Part shown: piece by piece, positions 31,107 to 41,237 of the stretch
Position numbering within the stretch: position 1 is the stretch's first letter
Layout: each line of letters starts with the position of its first letter
NCBI GenBank assembly: GCA_910574455.1
Contig: CAJSYZ010000002.1
Coordinates: 3,931,671 to 3,995,670, forward strand
Direction of reading: 5' to 3'
Source of the DNA: Trichaptum fuscoviolaceum
Lineage: Eukaryota > Basidiomycota > Agaricomycetes > Hymenochaetales > Trichaptaceae
Length of the DNA stretch: 64,000 nt
The notes under the pieces: model-generated
What the model saw: only the letters and a program-made list of their open reading frames with translations
Told to the model about the DNA's origin: nothing
Database searches by the model: none
Translations under genes and position numbers: made by a program

Positions 31107-34100
31107 TTACCCCCCTCCAAAGGCGCAACTCCGGGGCGCCAAGCTTGAATCTTGCTCAGGTCACAGAGCTCGATAGCGTTGACTTCTCGAGGGGCGTCCG
31201 GGTGTTTTCGATAGAAACTGCGAATTTTAGCCTTTGCATTACCCATATCCTTTGCGGGAATCCATGTATCTTCCGCGCTCGAATATCCCTTCCATCGTAC
31301 CAAATATTCAAATCTCCGTCTAAACCGTCTAGCATCCAGAACCTCTTCCACCTCGTACTCCAGATCTCCTTCTACTTCGACTGGGGGCGGCGGGGGTTGC
31401 GTTCGACCGGGAATGTCGTCTTCGTGGTATGGCGAGAGCAGCGATACGTGAAATACGGGATGAATCTTCAGCGACGCGGGGAGTTCGAGTTCGTAGGTGA
31501 GGTCACTTAGCTTTGCCTTCACTTTATACGGCCCTAGTCGTTTCGGTAATAATTTGCGCGCTCCTGGTCGCCGAACGTTCGTCGCCTCAAGCCATACTTT
31601 ATCCCCGACTGCGTACTGCGGGGCCTCGTTCCGGGCCTGATCGTAGTGCTGCTTCATGCGCTCTGCCGCAACCTCCAAAGCCGCTCTTGCCTCTTCCTGT
31701 GCCTGCTGAAGCTCCTGTAGTCGTGCGTCCGCGGCGGGGACCGTGGACAGGCCGTCGCTCGGGGCAATCGTGAATTCGGGATTGTAGCCGTAGACAAGCG
31801 CGAACGGGGATTGTCGTGTTGCCGCGTGCGCTTTCGTGTTGTGCGCGAATTCTGCCATTGGGAGTAATCCGGCCCAGTTTTCTTGTCGTGTATCTATGAA
31901 AGCCCGTAAATATTGTTCCAGCTCTTGGTTTACCCTTTCGGTTTGCCCATCCGTCTGCGGGTGATACGCAGTCGACGTGGTACCCTTGATACCGAGTCGG
32001 GAAAAAAGGGCTTTCATGAACTGCGCGACAAACTGTGGTCCTCGGTCGGATATGATCTGGCGGGGGGTTCCGTGCAGCTTCCAGACGTGCTGCAGGAATA
32101 GTTCCGCAGTTTCCGGTGCATCAATGTCAGACGTGGTCGGGATAAAATGCGCTTGCTTGGTGAGACGGTCGACCACCACAAAAATTGCGTCGTAATCCTC
32201 AGATCGGGGGAGCTGGGTGATGAAATCGCACGAAATCGCCTGCCAGGGGCCCTGCGGGATTTCGTTCGGTTGCAGGAGTCCTACCGGGCGTTGGGATCGG
32301 TTCTTCGTGCGTGCGCAGGTATCGCATCCCGAAACGTATCGTTCTACGAAGTTAGACATCCCGGGCCACCAGTAGTTGCGGCTTACCATCTCAAACGTTT
32401 TCCAACGTCCAGGATGTCCGGCAGGGAGACTGTCGTGGTAAGTCTTCACCACATCCCGGCGAATGGTCTCGTCTTTCGGGACGTAAACCTTACCCTGGTA
32501 CAGGATGAGGCCTTCCTCGGTGCTCCAGTCCTCAAGTTCCTTGGTCAGGACTCGAGGCGCCTTGGACTTGACCAACTCGATTGCGTCCACCAGTTCGTCT
32601 TCATACTGATCTGACTTACGAATGCGTCGTAGGAGGGCCTGATCCCCGTGTACCTGTGTCATTCCCCGACGAATTGCTTTTAGTCGAAACATTTCGGGGG
32701 TCAAGAGGGTCCGTCCCGTGTTGTCTTCGCCTTCGGGTTGAAGATCGACGCGTCGTGACATGGCGTCGGGTTTGCCCCCGAGTCGCCCTGGGCGATGGCG
32801 AATCGTAAAGTCGAAGCGAGTGAGGAACAGACTCCACCGGGCTTGGCGTCGCGTCAGCGTTCGGGATTCAGAGAAATATAGCAGATTCTTGTGGTCAGAC
32901 ACGATATCGAGTTTATGACTCGCACCTTCGAGATAATGTTGCCACTCGTCAAGAGCTCTAATAATCGCGAGTAGCTCCTTGTCATAAATCTCGTAGTTGC
33001 GTTCCGCATCGTTGAGGGATTTCGAGAAAAAGGCGACCGGATGTATCAGCCCGTCGTCGCCTTCCTGGGACAAGACCACGCCGGTCGCGAAATCAGAGGC
33101 GTCGCATTCCACGATGAATTGTCGCGACATGTCTGGCATCATCAGGACGGGGGCGGTCGTGAACATGCGCTTGAGATAGTCGAAAGCGAACTGCTGGTTT
33201 TCTGTCCAGGCCCAGCGAACGTCCTTCTTCAGCAGCGTCGTGAGCGGTTTGACGATGTGCGAGAAATCCCGAATGAAGCGTCGATAGAAATTCGCGAACC
33301 CGAGGAAGGCTTGAATGTCTTTCACCTTTTTCGGGGTAGGCCAGTCGAGGACCGCCTGTACCTTGGCGGGATCCATCGCCACCTTTCCCTGCGAAATAAT
33401 CATCCCGAGATACTCGACGGAAGTCTGTTTGAATTTGCACTTTTCGGGTTTGCAGAACAAGTCGTTTTCGCGTACCGTTTAAGGACTTCCCGTACGTGTT
33501 CATCGTGCTGCGATTCATCTTCGGAAAAGATTAGCAAGTCGTCAAGATAGATGATCACGTATACTCCAATGAGGTCTTTGAAGATATCGTTCATCATGTG
33601 CTGGAAGGTCACTGGGGCATTCGTGAGCCCGAATGTCATCACCGTTGGTTCGAAATGTCCTGCCTGAGTCCGAAATGCAGCCTTCCACTCGTCGCCTTGC
33701 TTCAGTCGCACATTGTGGTAGCCCCATCGTAAATCTAGAGTCGTGAAAACCTTCGCCTTTTGCAGCGCGTCTACGAGTTCCATCGTGAGGGGAAGCGGGT
33801 ATTGATTCTTGACCGTGATGTCGTTCAGTCGTCGGTAATCGACTACCATGCGCAAGGTTCCATCCTTTTTCTTGATAAAGAAGACGGGAGCCGCTGCAGG
33901 GGATTTCGAAGGTCGTATGTACCCCTTGCGCAGGTTTTCGTCAACGAATTCGCGAAGGGCATCGCGTTCGGCTGGGGCCAAGGGATAGATTTTGCTGTAC
34001 GGGGGAACCTTCCCGGGTTCTAAATCTATGGCGTGGTCATACGGCTTGCGCAGTGGAAGCCTTTCGGATTCAACTTTCGAGAAAACGTCGGCAAACTCAC

Positions 34101-34890
34101 GGAATTCGGGGGGAACTAGTTCTTCGAAGGTTTTCTCGCCTTCCTTCACCGCAGACTTCTCAGCGATGGCCTGGGAGTGGGTGTACGAGGCGGCAATTTT
34201 GTACGCGAAATGGTCGTCCGTCGTGACGAAGTAGGATTCGGCGTCGTGGTACTGATCCCAATATTTTTCTGAGTACCGAAATCCCGGTGGGACAGCTTCC
34301 CATTCGGCCTGGGTCCTGTCGGGCCCCCAGGGGGTCTCGACTTCTTCTGCTATGGCGAGGCGGGGAAGCGGGACCAGGCGTTGCTGGTTGTCACACTGGG
34401 GCGGGCAGCGGTTGAGATCGACCACATCGTTGGTCCAGTCAATGGTTGGGTTATGGTGCCGCAACCAGTCGATCCCCATGATAATATCGTCGTCGCCAAT
34501 ATCCGCGACGGCCATGGTCAACTGTTCTAAGTGTCCCTTCATCTCGACGTTGAGGACTACTTCCTTGGTGATGCGTCCAATCGCGTTCGGGGAATTGTCT
34601 GCGTTTCGTAAAAGTATCGGGATTACCAAGTCCCGGGTCTGGAGTCCGTGTCGCAAAACGTAGCGGGAATTTATGAAAGTTCCCGACGCACCGCTGTCTA
34701 ACATTACTGTGGCTAAGGCATCCGTCTTTCCGTCACTAACCTGTACCGGGAACTTCAAATGTCGTCGAAGACGACGGTCTATTGTAGAGATGGTTAAATA
34801 CAAGGGACCATTATTAAGAGAGTTCTTCGGCCACAAGGGCGGTTGGGTCGTATAGGGCGCGACTGAGCAATACGACCCTACTGAAAATCC
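30959..34890 (-). pseudogene. pol: gypsy-A2 pol, one frameshift in RT
   Basis: Same domain order as in A1: protease (MLDSGASGTF), RT (YLDDLLIFS), RNase H, integrase, chromodomain. The protease region that is frameshifted in A1 is in frame here. One base is missing near 33475, directly after the YLDD segment (EVLKR), relative to A1, so RT ends early. Downstream, 33460-30959 is one open frame that runs through the purine tract into the 3' LTR. Confidence 0.92.
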
Positions 34891-36086
34891 GCTGGGGGCG
34901 GGGCTTCGGGATTGTGAACGTTCTTGGCGGTGGGCGTCATGGCGGCGAATGCGTTCTGTAGCACGGACTGCTGCACATTCTGGACGTACTGTTCCGCCAT
35001 ACGTTTGAGCGTTTCTTCGAACGACTGGAGCGCGGGGGGCGATGGGCTCGACGGGGACGTGGATTTCGTCGCCTTTAGGTTTCGGGATGGCGGTCGCGTT
35101 GGGCAATCGCTCACCAAATGGTCTTTCTCTCCGCAGTAGTAGCATAGTCCCTTACTCCTGCGCTCCCGGCGCACCCTGTCAATCTCCATTGCGTTGGGAT
35201 CCTTCGTCGAGCTTGCGCCCGCAGTCGGGATCGTACGCGGAGCTGAACTAGTGGTGCCGGGATTGTTCTTCGGGGTAGCCGCTGGCTTTGATACTGGTCC
35301 ATAGGCGTGTGCGAGCCTTAGCTTCTCGTCCGTCTCGGAAACCCAGTTGACGTAGGCATCGAATTTCATATCCTTCGCCTCTGTGCTGGCGATGTGCTGG
35401 CGAACCTGGTCTTTGAGTCCCTTCCGGAACATGTCGAGGTAGATGACATCCGTCGTTGCGTCCTTGGGCCACCCGGTGAGGGCTTGGAGGGCACGGAATT
35501 GCGACGCAAACTCGGCGACCGTTCCTGTCTGGCGTAGGCGCATCAGCTTGTCGGCTGCGGCTTTGTCTGCATCGATTTCCCCGTAAGAGGCGCGAAGGGC
35601 GGCGAACAGGGCCTCCAGGCTGGCGGCTTCTGGCGGTGTCGGGATGTCCTGGAGTCGATCTAGAATGGGTCGTGCCCAGTCTTGCGCCGGCCCCCGCAGT
35701 AGCATCAGAGCAAATGCGACCTTGCGGGTTTCGTCTAGTCCCGGATGTTGTCCGAACAGGTAGAGCTTAATCTGGTGAATCCAGTTCTCCAGCTTGGCTC
35801 GTTCGCCTTCGAAGGTGTCGGGAAGCTTCATCTTGAGCCCGGCTCCGCCCCCAGACGGGGAGGCGGGCTGACTCGTGATTTGGGCTTCTAACGCCCGGTT
35901 GGCGTGCTTGAGCTGGGCGACTGTGTTCTGGACCTGATTGTGTTCGTTGACTAGCTTGGAGTAGCGCTTTTCGAGGGTGTCGAGGCGATCAAGGATGGGC
36001 TGGAGTTTGTCTTCCTCCATCGAGGAGCTAGGGGACGGGAAAGCGAAGGTGTCTGCGAGTCCTCCCCATTCCTGGTGGGACGACAT
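34878..36086 (-). CDS. gag: gypsy-A2 gag, intact
   Basis: 402 residues, start ATGTCGTCCCACCAGG. Structural polyprotein of the virus-like particle: heptad-like segment near residues 20-65, capsid-like domain, zinc knuckle CYYCGEKDHLVSDC near residue 315, and a C-terminal Pro-rich tail ending PPPADFQ. The frameshift heptamer (plus strand AAAATCC, 34884-34890) lies at the end. Gag from this copy could in principle still be made; its pol is broken. Confidence 0.92.
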   Translation of the reverse strand: MSSHQEWGGLADTFAFPSPSSSMEEDKLQPILDRLDTLEKRYSKLVNEHNQVQNTVAQLKHANRALEAQITSQPASPSGGGAGLKMKLPDTFEGERAKLENWIHQIKLYLFGQHPGLDETRKVAFALMLLRGPAQDWARPILDRLQDIPTPPEAASLEALFAALRASYGEIDADKAAADKLMRLRQTGTVAEFASQFRALQALTGWPKDATTDVIYLDMFRKGLKDQVRQHIASTEAKDMKFDAYVNWVSETDEKLRLAHAYGPVSKPAATPKNNPGTTSSAPRTIPTAGASSTKDPNAMEIDRVRRERRSKGLCYYCGEKDHLVSDCPTRPPSRNLKATKSTSPSSPSPPALQSFEETLKRMAEQYVQNVQQSVLQNAFAAMTPTAKNVHNPEAPPPADFQ

Positions 36087-36175
36087 CGCGGGTCGGCGGT
36101 ACGGGTGCGGGGGTAGAAGTAAAGAGCGTGAGGGTGTCGAGTCCGAGCGGCGGTGAGCCAGGACTTTTGACCTAA

Positions 36176-36994
36176 TGTTACGACCGTCGGGAATTGTAGC
36201 GGGAAACAGTTTCGGGAAACTGGAATTCGCGACAAGAACCCGCGTTCGGGAATCTGGATTCGCGACTGGGAACGAGCATGGGAATTCAGGCGGGAAACGC
36301 GCGGGATTCTATCCAGGCGCGTCGCGGGATTCTCGAGGCCAGCTAGGACTCTTCACTGCTTTGAACGTCAAGTAAGCGGATCCCTAAGGAAGCACTCCAC
36401 AAGTAAGTATTGCGCAACTAACTACACAGGAGAAAAAGAGAGAGATCGCACCTAAGGAAGCACTCCACAAGAGGTCAAAAGTGGGGTGCTCCTTACGATG
36501 CCTACAGCTATTTATCTACTTCGTAAAGACTGTATAGTTAATCTACGCTAAGTGTCCTTGCGCAATGCGCACCTATCTACTACAAACGATACATGCTACG
36601 ACCGCACTGCTAGGCATGTCTATCCCGTCTCTCCAGATGGCTACGGCCTGTCCGTGGACGTCAGCGTCCGGTCCGGGGCCGCGACTAGCCAGACTAGGTA
36701 TGCCAGACTGTTGCAGGTCGTCACCTTGAGGTACTAACGGATTAATGAGCGTATGTTGATAAGTGAATGTACGTGTGCCGTGGCGGGTCGTCGTAAATGA
36801 GTGTGTGTATGCGTGCATGGTTGCCGGGACGGTGGTGCGGGATAAGTCACGTGAGCATGGGATCGTGCGATTCGGGAATGAGGTTTCGCGCGGGGAATCC
36901 AATGGCGGGATTCTCCCCGCGGGTTTGTCTGCTCATGTCGGGATCCTTGGCGGGAAAGTGCGGGAAATGAGAAAAGGAGCCCGGGATCTCGACA
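36176..36994 (-). repeat. gypsy-A2 5' LTR
   Basis: 819 bp; self-priming pair as in A1 (PBS next to 36175; LTR 11-mer near 36472). Flank ctatt (plus) = aatag (element strand). Confidence 0.92.
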
Positions 36995-37209
36995 CTATTG
37001 AGTGAACAATATTGCACAGTATCCTCATGGCCTACTGCAAATACCTGCGGGTGCTAACAGGTACCTGCAATACCTGCAGGTAACGGGTGCGGGTGCACCT
37101 GGATCCGTTTCCCACGGATCCGGGTCGGATCCAGGTATTGATTTTTTTTGCACAGGTACCTGCACTTGCGGATCACGGGTACCTACGGGTGCACCCGTGT
37201 CATGCTCTA
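36995..37209 (-). mobile_element. hAT-1 left end, inverted relative to its right part
   Basis: On the minus strand it starts TAGAGCATGACACGGGTGC, identical to the reverse complement of the 18224 end. It contains several ggtacctg/acccgt subterminal motifs, as does the right end. It is bordered by gcgcagtt (37210-37217), the inverse of aactgcgc at 18225-18232. Confidence 0.88.
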
Positions 37210-37851
37210 GCGCAGTTTCATAAGCTCCTGTCCGGCGTGGCGCTTGATGTTCGGACGTCCGAACGCGGACTGGAGGGACGCCAGGAAGAGTTCCAAATCG
37301 GTCATGAGAGCGGGGACTTCGGTGCCCTCGAGGGCGGCGGTTGTGTGCGGACGAGCCCATTGTTCAGCGGGCCCGCGGAGTAGCGAAGCAGCCCATAGAC
37401 AGGCCATCGTCGGACTGCCTACAAACTCCTGGGGGCGCATCCGGACATAAAGTCGGACCTTCTGCGACCACTCCTCAAAGCTGATACTCTCTGTCTCCTT
37501 ATCTTTCGGAGTACGCCCATAGAACGCGGGCGGGGCACCGACCTTCGGACCCTTGGGAGTGCGGGTCGCGCCTTCCTGCGCATTTCGGACAAACAGGTTC
37601 ATGAAGTCGTGGAGGCGCTGGTTTTCGGCGGTCACCTCCTGCAGGTGTGACTGGAGAGGTCGGGTGGCATCATTGATAGCCTGGAGGACGTCTGGGGGGA
37701 GGTCTCCGCCCTGCTGGGGCGGTGGTGCGGTCTGGGCGGGAGCAGCACCCGGAGTCGGAGTCGGAGCAGCGCCTGGCGCGGGCGCTGCTTGCGCGGGGTT
37801 GATCGGGTCGGTCATATCTTCGTCGGAGTCTTCTTGTCCGAATCTTCCCAT
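37210..37851 (-). pseudogene. gag: gypsy-B gag, 5' part
   Basis: Starts ATGGGAAGATTCGGACAAG. N-terminal Pro/Ala/Thr-rich segment, short coiled coil, then capsid-type sequence (FEEWSQKVRLYVRMRP, RGPAEQWARP, AFGRPNIKRHAGQELMKLR). It stops at the hAT-1 insertion; the remainder is at 18225-18871 on the other strand. Confidence 0.9.
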
Positions 37852-37902
37852 TCAGAGGGATCAAAAATCGGTCGGTGCAATCGCAGGGCGTCGAAAGAAC
37901 AA

Positions 37903-37913
37903 ACTTTTGGCCT
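37903..37913 (-). other. gypsy-B self-priming site
   Basis: The minus strand reads AGGCCAAAAGT two bases inside the 5' LTR. Exact complement in the LTR at 38087-38097. Confidence 0.85.
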
Positions 37914-37915
37914 AA

Positions 37916-38491
37916 TGTTACGACCTAGAGTGGTTCCTTCGCTTTCGAGACCCTGAATCGGACACAGACGACGATCGGACGCAATGAGCGGTGGTTCTCA
38001 CTCTGAGAAGCACTTTACAAGTCAATTAAGCTATTCTACACATCAGAGCTAAAGATAAACACATCACCTGAGAAGCACTTTACAAGAGGCCAAAAGTGGA
38101 GTGCTTCGCAGGGGGATCCGCGGTTTTGATGAACAAAGGTAAAAACTATACAGTACCAAGCCACTGGACCCTGATCCGACTAGGTCCGACCTATACCGCT
38201 GACGTAAGTCGGAGTTCGGGGTCCCGGTCTAGTCGGGGTCCCGCATCGGTAGAGCGGAGGTTCGAGTCGGAGTGGCGGAAGAAAGAAAGAAAGGAGAATT
38301 GTTTGCAGGGCGCTTGTCCTAGCGGCCTGCAAACATACAGGCAAGTAATCTATGCAAAAAGGAAGAGAATCGGAGTTAAAGAAAGTCCGGTTTCGGACCG
38401 GACATGTCGGGGATCCGACTCGGAGTGTGATCGTAAAAGAAAATAAAAGAAAAATAAAAGAAATAAAATAACCTGAGGCGGATTCCTGACA
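37916..38491 (-). repeat. gypsy-B 5' LTR
   Basis: 576 bp, matching 28149-28724 on the opposite strand. It lies in gypsy-C gag; 38492-38496 gatgg is the target duplication. Confidence 0.93.
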
Positions 38492-39271
38492 GATGGCTCG
38501 CAGCTCATCATTGTAGACACAGCAGGCCTTCACATACCCATCAAAGTCCTCAGGCATCTTCTTGAGCGTCAGGTCCGTACGAAAACGGTTCGAAAGTCCG
38601 TACCGGAACCAAGCAATCCATGGTTTATCGTCAGCAACCCACTTGGTCTTGACCTTGAGAGCCCTGTAGCGAGCAGCATACTCAGCCACAGTTCCAGTCT
38701 GCCTGAGAGCCATAATTTCGTTCTCAGCAGCAGCAACAGCATCAGCTTCACCATATCCAGCAGCCAGAGACTCCAAGAAAGTGTCCAACTTGTCAAAAAT
38801 GGCGACCGGCTCGCCCTTGTGGATCGAGTCCATGTATGGACGCACCCACTCGTCTGCAGGGCCTCGAAGGTAAGTCGCAGCGAACTGGCACTTCGTACGC
38901 TCGTCCGGGAACTCGTGCGGGCGCATAGAGATGTAGTTCCGCACCTGCCCGGACCAAGCTTCGTACGAAAGCTTGTCCTTGTCCGCGGCATCGCCCTTGG
39001 GGCCGTAAAACAAGCCTGGGGGTGGAATCTTCGGACCCTTCGTACCGCGCGGTTCGGCTACGCGCGTTTCGAGCGCTCCCTTCAAGTATGCATTCTGCTG
39101 AAGCAACTGGTCGATCTGCTCCCTCCAGGGGGCCATATACTGGTTCAGCATAGCCTGAGTCGCCTCATCCATAGTTGGGGGTTGTGGGGGTACGGGTGCC
39201 TGCACGGGTGCGACGGGGGGCGCTCCAGGAGGGCCTCCGGGCGCAGGAACAGGCGGTGTAGCGTTCTGCAT
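38492..39271 (-). pseudogene. gag: gypsy-C gag, 5' part
   Basis: Starts ATGCAGAACGCTACACC. Pro-rich N-terminus, then a capsid-like domain (SYEAWSGQVRNYISMRP, YLRGPADEWVRP, LRQTGTVAEYAARYRAL, WFRYGLSNRFRTDL). It ends at NDELRAI where gypsy-B is inserted; the continuation is at 28725-29149. Confidence 0.9.
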
Positions 39272-39354
39272 CGTACGGGCGTTCGAGCGAAGCGAGCGTC
39301 GGCAGAATGGTTCGAACGGTACGAGTTTTTTTGCGCGAGGTAGTGAGAAAAAAG

Positions 39355-39365
39355 ACTTTTGGCCT
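39355..39365 (-). other. gypsy-C self-priming site
   Basis: The minus strand reads AGGCCAAAAGT inside the 5' LTR; complement in the LTR at 39540-39550. Confidence 0.85.
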
Positions 39366-39367
39366 AA

Positions 39368-39947
39368 TGTTACGACACAGAGTGGTTCTATGCGTTCTCA
39401 GGACCTCGGACAACGTAAATCGGACGATCAGCGGCTATGCGAAGCGGTTCCACACTCTGGGAAGCACTTGACAAGTCAATTAAGCTATTCTACACATCAG
39501 AAGCACAAATATAACGTCACCTGGGAAGCACTTGACAAGAGGCCAAAAGTGGAGTGCTTCTCAGGCGGACGGGCGCTTTTGGCAAGCGCAGGAGGAACTA
39601 TACAGTTCCTCCAAGCCACCGTCCGTACGGACCCGTGGTCCGATCCGAATTTGAAATACAAATAGAAAGATGAATAAGCATCGCTGGCGCGCCGGGTTTG
39701 AACCCAAGCGCACCAAAAGGTGTCCGTTAGTGAATAGAATGAAAAGAAACAATAATCCCGTGTGCAGACAGATGCAAAGGTGTACGCGCCGTACGGGCTT
39801 CGTACCGAGCGCGTACCGCTGACCGTACGAGACCGTACGAGTGTCTCGTACGATGTCAGGAATCGAAAGTAAATAAAAACATCAGTAAATCATAAGTAAA
39901 CGGAAAATAAAAGAAAACAATAAGTAAATCCGTGGCGATTCCTGACA
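39368..39947 (-). repeat. gypsy-C 5' LTR
   Basis: 580 bp, TGTCAGGAATCGCC...GTCGTAACA on the minus strand. Related to the gypsy-B LTR in its ends and hairpin segment but diverged elsewhere. Outer flank gaggc; the matching 3' flank is lost. Confidence 0.9.
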
Positions 39948-40478
39948 GAGGCTTTGCAGAAAAAATGTTTTGTCAGCCATTGCTTAGGGACTTCCTGAAT
40001 AGTAGTCGGGAGAAGCTCGAGGATGTCGGTGACGATGATATCCTCGACTCTACTATTGATTGTCTGTTCTTTGAATTTTAGTTGTATATACTCTAGCTTC
40101 GAGTGCCTTGTTCTTGATCCATGAAGGAGCATCCGGCAAAAGATTCTAGCAAAGTCATAGCATAGTATCTCTCCTGACTCCTGAGCCTGTGCAGTGAGCT
40201 ACGAAAGACTGGAAACTTTAGGATTGTGGAAATACAGTCAACAATATATATCTCTGTGTCATCTGTATGAAGCAAAAATTCTTTGAGAGTGGGCAGTGAG
40301 ATTTCAGTCTGAGACTCATTCTGTTAGTTAACACCCTGAGGGTGTTTGGGTTTTGCCAGCAACTAGCTGGCCCTCAGGGCGGTATTGATGGTTTTCAAGT
40401 TAAATGGCAGAATGTAGCCAAAACTCGGAGGGACAGGTATATTCAGAACTATTAAAACTTTATCTTCTAAAATGCATA
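39948..40478. other. no gene seen; hairpin cluster at 40331-40378
   Basis: No recognisable protein. At 40331-40378 lie acaccctgagggtgt, gccagc-aacta-gctggc and gccctcagggc, three adjacent short inverted repeats. Function unknown. The chromosomal flank of gypsy-C begins here. Confidence 0.4.
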
Positions 40479-40583
40479 GGTCGGCTAGTGTAATGGCAAC
40501 ACGTCAGTTTCCGGTAGAGTGACGCAGTCACATGTGACGCTTACGTAAGCTGAAGACTGCGGGTTCGAGTCCCGCGCTGATCG
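40479..40583 (+). tRNA. tRNA-Arg (anticodon CCG) with 33 nt intron
   Basis: Cloverleaf: acceptor GGTCGGC/GCTGATC (two G-U pairs), D stem GTGT/ACAC, anticodon stem TCAGT/GCTGA with loop TTCCGG+A, variable loop AGACT, T arm GCGGG-TTCGAGT-CCCGC, discriminator G. The anticodon CCG reads codon CGG. The intron (40515-40547) follows position 37, the standard place. B box GGTTCGAGTCC is perfect. A T5 run about 15 bp downstream can end RNA polymerase III transcription. Mature length would be 72 nt before CCA addition. Confidence 0.88.
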
Positions 40584-41237
40584 TTTATTTCCTCGTCTTT
40601 TTATTCTCTTTATCATAGGGCAAGAAAAAAGTCAAGGAAAAGATATTTTTTATCCTTTTTGCATAAAGAATGACAGTTGGCAAGAAAAGAGAAGTTTTGA
40701 AAGTAAAGAGAGATCAGAGCTTGGGATGTTACATTTTCTTACTATGTAGAGAAGCGAGAAAAGTGTGCAAAGGCAAGAGTGCAAGCATAAGAGTGAAGCA
40801 AGGATGGATCTCAAGGGCCTAGCACAAAGAGTAGCCTAAAGACTTGTGATATTCAAGACAAGGAATACATGACAAGTATCTACAAGCTTGTGTCTTTCAT
40901 GTAATGGCTTCTTCTTATCTTTCTTTCATCCAACTGTCATGCTCTTTGCAAAGAAGAATGAATGTTACCATTTGGTTGCATGAATAGTACCACACACATA
41001 AATTTCCAAGGGCTGTGAAAGGAAGAAGGGAGAACTCATGAAGCTGGCAAACATAAGAGATAGTACTGAATTTACGACCCCACCCATCTTTCTTAGCGTC
41101 CCTAAACAATCTCAGTTTGACAGGAACTTCCGCACGGGGTCATGCCACTGACCGGGCCTCAGGTCCTCCATGCCTGTCTGGTTGCAAGGTATTTAGCTGA
41201 CAAGCATAGCTTCGAATGCCAGTATAAATACAAACTA
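40584..41237. other. no gene seen
   Basis: Spacer between the tRNA gene and the 3' end of the CoA ligase gene. No coding signal; part is probably the 3' UTR of that gene. Confidence 0.5.

Larger units (their letters stand above)
30289..36994 (-). mobile_element. gypsy-A2: second, inverted copy of gypsy-A
   Basis: 6.7 kb, LTRs at 36176-36994 (5', 819 bp) and 30289-31106 (3', 818 bp). Nearly identical to A1 and in opposite orientation. In element orientation the 5' flank is aatag, equal to the 3' flank of A1; the 3' flank is catgc, with no partner in the window. Gag is intact; pol carries one frameshift in RT. Confidence 0.95.

Noticed and set aside
34878..36994. RIP (repeat-induced point mutation) as the cause of decay
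   Set aside because: The copies are nearly identical with few transitions; only an isolated CpG change and single-base losses are seen, unlike dense RIP.
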